Part shown: piece after piece, positions 57,302 to 64,000 of the stretch
How positions within the stretch are numbered: position 1 is the first letter of the stretch
How the letters are laid out: the number at the start of each line of letters is the position of its first letter
From: Ochrobactrum sp. Marseille-Q0166
Lineage (GTDB): Bacteria; Pseudomonadota; Alphaproteobacteria; Rhizobiales; Rhizobiaceae
Length of the DNA stretch: 64,000 nt
Reading direction: 5' to 3'
NCBI RefSeq assembly: GCF_014397025.1
Contig: NZ_JACJUO010000001.1
Coordinates: 854,501-918,500, forward strand
Notes under the pieces: generated by a model
Told to the model about the DNA's origin: nothing
What the model saw: the letters and a program-made list of their open reading frames with translations, nothing else
Database searches by the model: none
Position numbers and translations under genes: made by a program

Positions 57302-58332
57302 GGTCGAATGGATCCAGCTTGGGCCTTTGGTTTTGCTTTTTTAATGCGCGATCGTATGGCGCGCAATCTGCAAGCAGAATACTGTGTTGTCGCGGAGGTT
57401 TTTTACCTCCTTCTTTTGACATAAAGCCGTTGCAGCTTTAGAGCGCATTCGATCAGATAATTTCTATAAGTCATTGTTTTAAAAATAATATTTTTTAAGA
57501 AACCATTTTTCACTTTTCGGGATGGGCTGTAACGCACAAAGCATACATTTTGTGACGGATGTAGCCCGACCTGATGAAGTATGCGCTGCTTTTGATGAAG
57601 CGGATAGTCTTTTAGTCCAATAGATGCAGTTTTTAAAATGCTGGGGTTGCACGTGCCTTGCGTGTAAGGAAATACGACGTACGATATATTTGAGCATATG
57701 CCGGGCGTGATTGTTTCGGTTACTTTTGCTGCTCAAGATGTTGGCATCGGGTCAATGCTATAATGTCAGGGTTGTTTCCGACCCGAATCAAAGAGCACCA
57801 ACTTTCCGGGCCATTGTTGGCTGATCTTTAGGGTGTTCATTCCATCAAGTGCGCTGGTGAGTTGCAATATATTGAGGGCGCCGTTCTTGTGCACGCTTCA
57901 GAAGTCAGCCGCTCTATGATAGGCTGGGTTATTACAGTCGATAGCGATCATTAAATCTAAAAAACCTCATCTTATCGAAATAGTTGAGGCAGAGTTTTCC
58001 TCTGAATTTTCTTTTATTCATAGAGTTTTTAAACGAAAAAGCTTTTAAACTAGGTGAAATCAGAATGTAGTTCGTCGAAATGATTTCTTCGGGGACGTTT
58101 TTTTAGCTCATAACCGAATGAAAAATGCATGCAGCAACAGATGAACATCTGGTTGGTTCAGCCTCGAAGTATATTTTTAAAATGCAAATTGAAGCCATCT
58201 TGGTTTGCTTAATAATAATGTAATTACATCTTATGGTAGTTGTAATAACAGCTTGTGGTTTAGTTTCGAGAAAGGTATTTTTAAAGGATTAGTGGCATAT
58301 TCCCCCCTAGGAAAAGGGGTGTAATCAACGAA
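57302..58332. other. 1-kb non-coding region before the GGDEF-EAL gene
   Basis: No frame here has the composition of a real gene. A degenerate Rhizobiales repeat lies at 57438-57530. From about 57900 the sequence is AT-rich, with poly-T tracts. The right end holds the promoter region of the GGDEF-EAL gene; AGGGG lies 14 bases before its ATG. Confidence 0.5.
57438..57530. repeat. degenerate copy of the Rhizobiales intergenic repeat
   Basis: It begins TTTAGAGCGCATTCGATCAG and ends TTTTTCACTTTTCGGGATGG, the known ends of this repeat in Rhizobiales, with an AT-rich middle. It is less intact than the copy at 22793-22898. Confidence 0.6.
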
Positions 58333-60630
58333 ATGTGGCGTAGCCTTCAACCAGACATGCCTATTGACGTACGACTGTCGTTTTTGCGTTCGCTTTACGG
58401 CAATCGAACGACATTGTGGTTTGGCTTGCTCGCTCATGTCGTAGCATGTGTCGTGATCTATGTTAAAACGGCTGATTGGAGATTTCTGGGTTTTGCAGCT
58501 TTTTTTACAATAGTGGCCCTTGGTCGTCTTTATGACATGCATAAATTTGATCAGGCAAAACTTGGTCATTTATCTCATTCAGATCTGGATAAATGGGAAG
58601 CAAGATATCTGGTGGGGGCATCATTGGTGTGCACCACGCTGGGGATGTTATGTTTTTTCTCCAGCTATGTTTTGCGCGACTCGTTTGCGGAACTGGCAAG
58701 CTTGACCATTTTGTTGGCTTCGGTCGTTTCAATTGTCGGGCGTAACTATGCCTCTGCCAAGGCGGTCATATTAATGTCCGCTTGCACATTGATCCCGGTT
58801 TTAGCCGGCTTGATTCTCGCTGGCACGCCGTTTCATGTTGTGATCGGTCTTTTATTGATCCCTTATTTCTTGTCCAATATTCAGATGGCAAATGGGCTAC
58901 GAGAATTTTTGTTTGCCGCAGTTATGGGAAAAAGACGCCTCTCTGTCGTTGCGGGGAGGTTCGATGCTGCTCTCAACAACATGCCGCAGGGCTTGCTTAT
59001 GTTTGATGCCCAGCAGCGGATAGCAGTGATCAATCACAAGACAAAAGCCCTGCTCAAGATTGCCGAACATACGAAACTAAGAGGTCGCAGACTGGAAGTC
59101 TTGCTTCGTTACTGTGCCAAGCAGGGCTTATTTCCGCACAACGATCTCAACAGCATTAGAACGCGAATGCAGGATCTATTGTCCGGGCGGAAGTCACGCG
59201 ATATTCTGCAGCTTTCAGATGATCGTTATATTGAGTGTGTCGGAAATCAGACATCAAATGCTGGTGTCGTCCTGATGTTTGAGGATGTAACGCAACGGGT
59301 GGAATCCGAGGCGCGTATTCAGCACATGGCGAGATTTGACGGTCTGACCGGTCTTGCGAACCGGAATTATTTCGAGACAATGGTGCGCTCTTTACGGGCG
59401 CATCAGGCGCAAGACAGCTTTGCTGCATTGATTGTCATCGATATTAATCACTTCAAGCACGTCAACGATACGCTTGGGCACCACGTCGGTGATGTGTTTT
59501 TACGGCTTTTCGCACAACGACTGAATTCTCTCGATCCAGAGCGTTTTGTAGCATCGCGTTTCGGTGGCGATGAATTTGTTCTGTTTGTTTTTAACTTGCG
59601 CGGCGACGACGAAATACCGGAAGTCATGCAGCATGTTATTTCAATGACCAGTGGCCTTTATGATCTAAATGGTGATCAAATTCATATTGAGATCAGTGCC
59701 GGTGTCGCAACTGAACGCATCGATAAATGTGATGTTGCAAGCATGCACATGAATGCTGATCTCGCTCTTTATGAAGCCAAGAGTGAAGAGGGTAAACAAT
59801 GGGCGCTCTTTGTCGGGGCGATGGATACGAAGTATCGTGGTCGGCAAAAATTAAAGGCAGATCTTCGGCTCGCTATTGAAAACCAAGAAATTAAAGTTGT
59901 TTATCAACCAATTGTAAGCGCGCAGTCGTTGCGTATTGTGGCTTATGAAGCACTCGCGCGCTGGGAGCACTCAGAGCTGGGTCCCGTCCCACCGGCGGAG
60001 TTCATTCCGCTCGCAGAAGAGATCGGTATTATTTCCCAAATAACTCGCTTCATGCTCAATCAGGCTTGTCTGGACTGTACCTCCTGGGGTGATCGCATCG
60101 GTGTTTCGGTCAACCTGTCGGCTATCGATCTTAAGAATAGCGATATTACACGCGATATCGCCAATGCTTTGCAAAAGTCTGGTCTTCCAGCGAGGCAGTT
60201 GGAAGTAGAGGTCACTGAAAGTGCAATCATTGCTGACCGAAATCAGACATCACTCGTTTTGCAGAGATTGAAAAATGCAGGAATTAATATCGCGCTTGAT
60301 GATTTTGGGACCGGCTATTCCAGTCTGAGTTATTTGAACAGCTTGCCGCTAACCAAAGTTAAAATCGATAGATCCTTTGTGCAGGACATTACGACCGATC
60401 GTCGATCCCTGATGCTTTTGCGTGGTGTAACGCAACTTTCTCACGAATTGGGTTTGGCGGTTACAGTCGAGGGAGTCGAAACCGAGGAGCAGCTTGCACT
60501 TGTTCGTGTGGCTGCCGGAGCAGATCTTGTGCAGGGGTATTTACTTGGCAAGCCCATGCCTGTTGCCGAAATCAGAACGTCTTCTGCGAGGGCCATCGTA
60601 CATCATGATACAGGCCACACGGTCGTTTGA
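58333..60630 (+). CDS. membrane-bound GGDEF-EAL cyclic-di-GMP protein
   Basis: A 765-residue protein. The first 190 residues hold about six membrane spans. A PAS-like domain follows (NMPQGLLMFDAQQRIAVINHK, about 215-320). The GGDEF domain has an intact active site RFGGDEF (409-415) and the opening FDGLTGLANRNYF. The EAL domain has YEALARWEH (about 537-545), DDFGTGYSSLSYL and KIDRSFV. Both active sites look complete, so synthesis, hydrolysis or switching are possible. The membrane part may sense a signal. Confidence 0.93.
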   Translation: MWRSLQPDMPIDVRLSFLRSLYGNRTTLWFGLLAHVVACVVIYVKTADWRFLGFAAFFTIVALGRLYDMHKFDQAKLGHLSHSDLDKWEARYLVGASLVCTTLGMLCFFSSYVLRDSFAELASLTILLASVVSIVGRNYASAKAVILMSACTLIPVLAGLILAGTPFHVVIGLLLIPYFLSNIQMANGLREFLFAAVMGKRRLSVVAGRFDAALNNMPQGLLMFDAQQRIAVINHKTKALLKIAEHTKLRGRRLEVLLRYCAKQGLFPHNDLNSIRTRMQDLLSGRKSRDILQLSDDRYIECVGNQTSNAGVVLMFEDVTQRVESEARIQHMARFDGLTGLANRNYFETMVRSLRAHQAQDSFAALIVIDINHFKHVNDTLGHHVGDVFLRLFAQRLNSLDPERFVASRFGGDEFVLFVFNLRGDDEIPEVMQHVISMTSGLYDLNGDQIHIEISAGVATERIDKCDVASMHMNADLALYEAKSEEGKQWALFVGAMDTKYRGRQKLKADLRLAIENQEIKVVYQPIVSAQSLRIVAYEALARWEHSELGPVPPAEFIPLAEEIGIISQITRFMLNQACLDCTSWGDRIGVSVNLSAIDLKNSDITRDIANALQKSGLPARQLEVEVTESAIIADRNQTSLVLQRLKNAGINIALDDFGTGYSSLSYLNSLPLTKVKIDRSFVQDITTDRRSLMLLRGVTQLSHELGLAVTVEGVETEEQLALVRVAAGADLVQGYLLGKPMPVAEIRTSSARAIVHHDTGHTVV

Positions 60631-60790
60631 TGTTACTTACAACCAAGAAGCTGTCGTCCAAAAAATAACGCCAAAATCGCCAACAAATATTAGTGACTTT
60701 TATCATGCAACGAAAGATGTTGATATATCGCATCATGCCTAAATGGGAAAATATATAAATATTGTATTTTATATAAATTGAGGAGTTGGT

Positions 60791-62011
60791 ATGAAGAGAC
60801 GCCTTCATATAATATTTTATACTTTTATAGTTATCTTTGCCTTGGCGGGAATTTTTACCTCATTATTTTGGAAAACTATACACGAGTATTGGGCAGTTTA
60901 TCAGTATGCGAAAACTTTCAAGCCGGATGTTATTGATCAAAATTTTCGAAGTCTTTATAAAACCTATTCCTCAATTCGTGTGCCTCACACAGACAATGTG
61001 AGTGCGTTACCGGTGGTGGATAAGCCATTGCCAGCGACCTATGTTTACAAAGACCAAACGCGCGAGGTCGCAGATTTTCTCAAAAAGACCGATACGACAG
61101 GCTTCATTGTGCTCAAAGACGGCATGATCATCCACGAAGAGTACGCACGTGGAAATACCGAGCAAACCCAGTCTATTGCAATGTCATTGTCGAAATCGTT
61201 CATATCATTTCTTATTGGTAATGCTGTTGATGATGGTCTCATCAGTCTTGATGAAACAGTTGATCATTATGCCCCGGTTCTTAAGGATGGTGGATATAAG
61301 GGTGTTACGGTCAAAAATGTTCTGCAGATGTCATCTGGCATTGGTTTCAACGAAGACTATGGTGATTTGAATTCAGACATTGTTCGCTATATCATCCAGA
61401 TATTGACGGGTTCTGTGATCGACTTTACCGCTCATCTGAAAAGCCAGCGCCCACAAGGAACGGTCAACGAGTATGTTTCGGCTGACACACAGGTTCTCGG
61501 AATGGTTCTTGAAGGCGCGACAGGTGTTCCGCTACAAAAATACTTTCAGGATCGGCTTTGGTCCAAGCTTGGAGCAGAAGCAGATGCCTATTGGCTGACG
61601 GATTCAACAGGCGAGGTCGTTGCCGCTGGTGGTCTGAATGCTGTCCTTCGTGATTTTGCCCGTTTCGGTCTTCTTTATATGAATGGTGGGCGGAGCTACC
61701 GAGGCGAGCAAATCGTACCTGCCAAATGGGTGCATGATTCGGTTACCCCAGATGCTCCGCATCTGATGCCCGGACGTCCACTGCCTGATGGAAAAGTATC
61801 CTATGGATATGGCTATCAATGGTGGATACCAGCAGAACCCCAGGGCGATTTCGTCGGCGTAGGTATCTATGGGCAATTTATATATGTTAACCCGGCTAAG
61901 CGTGTGGTGATCGTGAAAACCTCAGCATATTCCAATTTCAATGTGGATGGAGCTGCTATGAAAGATGAAACGATTCATATGTTTCAATCAATTGCCAGCC
62001 AGCTTGAATAG
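60791..62011 (+). CDS. beta-lactamase-family serine hydrolase, membrane-anchored
   Basis: A 406-residue protein of the class C beta-lactamase/DD-peptidase-like family (Beta-lactamase, COG1680). The N-terminal anchor is IIFYTFIVIFALAGIFTSLF. The SxxK motif is in AMSLSKSFISFL (about 132-135), and the YxS/N motif is in NEYVSADTQVLG. Such proteins are often esterases or peptidases rather than resistance enzymes. AGGAG precedes the ATG. Confidence 0.9.
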   Translation: MKRRLHIIFYTFIVIFALAGIFTSLFWKTIHEYWAVYQYAKTFKPDVIDQNFRSLYKTYSSIRVPHTDNVSALPVVDKPLPATYVYKDQTREVADFLKKTDTTGFIVLKDGMIIHEEYARGNTEQTQSIAMSLSKSFISFLIGNAVDDGLISLDETVDHYAPVLKDGGYKGVTVKNVLQMSSGIGFNEDYGDLNSDIVRYIIQILTGSVIDFTAHLKSQRPQGTVNEYVSADTQVLGMVLEGATGVPLQKYFQDRLWSKLGAEADAYWLTDSTGEVVAAGGLNAVLRDFARFGLLYMNGGRSYRGEQIVPAKWVHDSVTPDAPHLMPGRPLPDGKVSYGYGYQWWIPAEPQGDFVGVGIYGQFIYVNPAKRVVIVKTSAYSNFNVDGAAMKDETIHMFQSIASQLE

Positions 62012-62027
62012 GTTGAATTCATTTAAG

Positions 62028-62053
62028 GAATGGCCATTCAGATGGCCATTTCT
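62028..62053 (+). terminator. weak terminator after the serine hydrolase gene
   Basis: The stem AATGGCCAT-TCAG-ATGGCCATT is followed by TCTGGTTTCT, a poor T run. It may end the transcript inefficiently. Confidence 0.5.
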
Positions 62054-62210
62054 GGTTTCTAACGCCTGTGACTGGTTCGGTTTCGGTTCTGGTGAGGGGG
62101 AATGAGAGTTTATGTCATCGAGAAGTGACAAAACTCAATCTTTCACCTTTACACACTAATAAAGCACCTTATTCTGCGCACTGATTTGACGGGGTGCGGA
62201 TGCTATTTGA

Positions 62211-62957
62211 ATGACGAATGAAGCTGTCTCTGGTGGGCAACCACCGCTATCCAATTTCGCGCGGCAGCTCTTGCAGTTTTTGGATCGGGTGGAATATCGC
62301 CGTATTGTGCATGCGGAAGATCTCGAAGAAATTGGACGGCTGCGTTATCGGTCCTACCGCAGTGCGAATGTGATGCATGAAGCGGAAGTACCATCGATTG
62401 TCGATGATATTGACCGTGACAGTCATGCGTTCGTTTTCGGTATCCATATTGATGGGCAGTTGGTGAGTACCTTGCGTATTCATTACATAACCGCGGATCA
62501 TCGGGTTGGCACAAGTTACGCGCTCTTTCCGGATATTCTTGATCCTCTGCTTAATAATGGAATGGCTTTTGTCGATCCAACGCGCTTTGCGGCTGATCCC
62601 GATTTGCTAAGCGAATATCCGGCGATTCCCTATGTTACGTTGCGCATAGCTGCAATGGCTTCCGAATATTTTGAAGCGGATCAATGCCTTGCTTCGGTCA
62701 AGCCCGAGCATATGGCGTTTTACAAGCGCATTTTCGGAACGACGGTTATGGCCGAAGCGCGGGAGCATGAAGGCTATGGCATCAAGGTGGGGCTCGGCGC
62801 TGCACCTATTCGCAATATTCGCGACGCTGTCGCCGTCCGCTTTCCGTTCTTCAAATCACAGCCGCATGAGCGGCGTGCCATGTTTGGCAATCTCGGCAAT
62901 GGTGTCGGCCCGCTGACGATCTTGCCGACAGCAAAATATACCGGATTGGGTGTCTAG
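62211..62957 (+). CDS. FeeM-like N-acyl amino acid synthase (autoinducer-synthase-like fold)
   Basis: A 248-residue acyltransferase with the GNAT/autoinducer synthase-like fold of the FeeM group. The core is EEIGRLRYRSYRSANVM, then DSHAFVFGIHIDGQLVSTLRIH (strands and acyl-carrier site) and FVDPTRFAADPD and PYVTLRIAAMASEYF. FeeM-type enzymes use acyl-ACP to make N-acyl amino acids; AHL synthases share the fold but have other signature residues. Donor and acceptor are unknown. Confidence 0.8.
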   Translation: MTNEAVSGGQPPLSNFARQLLQFLDRVEYRRIVHAEDLEEIGRLRYRSYRSANVMHEAEVPSIVDDIDRDSHAFVFGIHIDGQLVSTLRIHYITADHRVGTSYALFPDILDPLLNNGMAFVDPTRFAADPDLLSEYPAIPYVTLRIAAMASEYFEADQCLASVKPEHMAFYKRIFGTTVMAEAREHEGYGIKVGLGAAPIRNIRDAVAVRFPFFKSQPHERRAMFGNLGNGVGPLTILPTAKYTGLGV

Positions 62958-63092
62958 CTCACGACCCATTCATTTGACGGAAATTCTGCTGCGTCAAGAC
63001 GCTCAGACGGGGAACAACTCCGTTCTGCGTGTCTTTGCTTGCATATCTGGTCATTTCAGGTGACATTTCCATGCACTGAATTGGTCGTGAGC
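62957..63092 (+). ncRNA. structured intergenic element, candidate small RNA
   Basis: GCTCACGACC at 62957-62966 pairs exactly with GGTCGTGAGC at 63083-63092, enclosing a second hairpin in which CAGACGG pairs with CCGTTCTG (one bulge). The element follows directly on the FeeM-like stop (the first bases overlap it). It could be a 3' UTR structure, a processed small RNA or an inverted-repeat element. No named RNA family is recognised. Confidence 0.35.
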
Positions 63093-63359
63093 CTCATAGC
63101 GCACCAACTTTAGTTTATTCTTATAATTGCTTTTACTTTTAAAATTTATTTTGAAAATTTCTTTAAATAATTAAGTCTGGTAATTTTTAAGAATTAAAGC
63201 TATTCGGGCTTTGGAGCCGCTTTATGCGGAACGAGGGGTGCTCAAGCCATGGATGCAGGACGTTGCTCAGAACGGCTGACAACCATGTTGTATGTGCATT
63301 GAAGATTGCAGATATTCTGTCTAGACTTCGGCAAAATATCTCAATGGGTGGAACTAAAA
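62958..63359. other. intergenic region between the FeeM-like gene and the oxidase subunit gene
   Basis: After the structured element the stretch 63110-63200 is strongly AT-rich and may hold a promoter. No gene of convincing composition is visible, although short frames exist. GGTGGA precedes the ATG at 63360. Confidence 0.4.
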
Positions 63360-63581
63360 ATGGCAGAACATCACAATACGGCTCCGGCCGAACTCGGTGC
63401 GCCGATGGATTATTCCGAGCATGATAAAACCTATGCCGGTTTCACGGGGCTGGTTAAATGGGGAACTGTGGCGCTCGTAGCGCTTCTGGTTGCCATGGCG
63501 TTCGGCTTCTTTGCGGGTGGAGCTTTCTCCGCAACCGTTCTTTTCATTCTTATCTGCGTTGCTGCCTGGTTCATTCTCTAG
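63360..63581 (+). CDS. aa3-type cytochrome c oxidase subunit IV
   Basis: A 73-residue membrane protein of the bacterial COX4_pro_2 family (aa3-type oxidase subunit IV). After MAEHHNTAPAELGAPMDYSE comes the motif HDKTYAGFTGLVKWG, then a hydrophobic region with one or two spans. ATG 63360 is preceded by GGTGGA; the longer frame from 63306 would lack the family N-terminus. It is a small accessory subunit of the respiratory oxidase. It lies just upstream of pntA, a placement common in alphaproteobacteria. Confidence 0.85.
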   Translation: MAEHHNTAPAELGAPMDYSEHDKTYAGFTGLVKWGTVALVALLVAMAFGFFAGGAFSATVLFILICVAAWFIL

Positions 63582-63757
63582 GGATTTAAGCCAGCATTAA
63601 CCCGCATGATTTGATCGAATGCCTTGGTATGGGTGCAGTTTGCACCTTGCCGGGGCTTTATGCATGTCGTCTGTTTCATCATTTAAGGGGGCTTCTTCCC
63701 GGAAGCCCGGATTGTGCCCGGCTGTGAGGTCGGATTAAGCCACGAAAGGGAAACCAG

Positions 63758-64000
63758 TTGGCCCAGACTATATTCATTCCGAAAGAGAGTGATCCCAACG
63801 AGACCCGCGTTGCGGCATCTGCCGAGACGGTGAAGAAATTCATCGCGCTTGGTTTTGATGTCGTGGTGGAAAAAGGTGCAGGTGAAAAATCGCGCATCAT
63901 TGATGCCGAGTTTGTCACTGCTGGTGCACGTATAGGATCGACGGCTGACGCCAAAGCGGCAGATGTTATCCTGAAAGTACGACGCCCGAACGATGCGGAA
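63758..64000 (+). CDS. pntA: NAD(P) transhydrogenase alpha subunit (5' part, cut by window end)
   Basis: The first 81 codons of a proton-translocating transhydrogenase alpha subunit, which supplies NADPH from NADH. The start is TTG 63758 with AAGGG upstream; the product begins MAQTIFIPKESDPNETRVAA and continues TVKKFIALGFDVVVEKGAG, the AlaDh/PNT N-terminal domain. The frame is open to the end of the window. Alphaproteobacteria usually have split pntAA, pntAB and pntB genes downstream. Confidence 0.9.
   Translation, partial: MAQTIFIPKESDPNETRVAASAETVKKFIALGFDVVVEKGAGEKSRIIDAEFVTAGARIGSTADAKAADVILKVRRPNDAE

Noticed and set aside
57479..57736. 85-residue minus-strand frame in the long non-coding region
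   Set aside because: Composition is random-like and it overlaps the repeat element at 57438-57530.
1..64000. CRISPR arrays, rRNA genes and complete insertion sequences
   Set aside because: No regularly spaced repeat array, ribosomal RNA sequence or transposase with terminal inverted repeats was seen.

Overview
The window looks like an alphaproteobacterial chromosome of the Brucella/Ochrobactrum group (Brucellaceae). The reasons are the gene content and order (mgsA-glk-ABC exporter-dapB-gpmA; def-fmt-truA; dapE, dapD; argB, engB-yidC-rnpA-rpmH; lepA; queG; msrPQ), the typical Rhizobiales intergenic repeat (copies near 22.8, 45.9 and 57.5 kb), and an aa3-type oxidase subunit IV next to a TTG-started pntA. 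This rests on family knowledge and reading, not on a database search.

Bases 1-15,620 are an integrated genomic island. It abuts the 3' end of a tRNA-Leu(CAG) gene (15664-15750, minus strand), and a P4-type tyrosine integrase sits right beside that tRNA. The left end of the island lies outside the window. From left to right it holds: the tail of an unknown gene; an excisionase-like HTH protein; a short stop-interrupted frame ending in an AlpA-like HTH protein, coupled to a second tyrosine recombinase with its own HTH and zinc ribbon; a 299-residue protein of unknown function; a two-gene Kiwa-type anti-phage system (KwaA membrane protein, KwaB DUF4868 protein); and, on the other strand, a tightly overlapping type I restriction-modification operon hsdM-hsdS-nuclease-hsdR-YgjP-like metallopeptidase. 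The PD-(D/E)XK protein between hsdS and hsdR and the terminal metallopeptidase are unusual additions. This is a defence island.

From 15.7 to 24.7 kb the minus strand carries central metabolism and envelope genes: mgsA, glk, an MsbA-like ABC exporter, dapB and gpmA in one direction, then a murein endopeptidase, an epimerase-like protein, queG and a glutathione transferase. From 25 to 35 kb come uppP, an NDUFA9-like reductase, lepA, an AT-rich orphan gene, rmuC, the def-fmt-truA operon, and dapE with a membrane protein. From 35 to 46 kb are a transglutaminase-like cysteine peptidase, a tandem pair of 75-residue exported proteins, dapD, a LOG-family protein, a DUF817 membrane protein with a pyrimidine 5'-nucleotidase, argB, a secreted histidine phosphatase, and the engB/yidC/rnpA/rpmH cluster.

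From 46 to 64 kb are a RidA protein, a DUF4105 protein, the MsrPQ methionine sulfoxide repair pair, a secreted esterase-like hydrolase, a WD40 protein with a His-rich CobW GTPase behind a likely Zur box, a creatininase-family amidohydrolase, MarR and LacI regulators, a 2-hydroxyacid dehydrogenase, a class I glutamine amidotransferase-like hydrolase, a membrane GGDEF-EAL protein, a beta-lactamase-family serine hydrolase, a FeeM-like N-acyl amino acid synthase, the small oxidase subunit and the start of pntA.

The best candidates for something undescribed are the hsd operon with its embedded nuclease and metallopeptidase, the unknown 299-residue gene beside Kiwa, the AlpA/zinc-ribbon recombinase module, the tandem exported peptides, and a structured element at 62957-63092.
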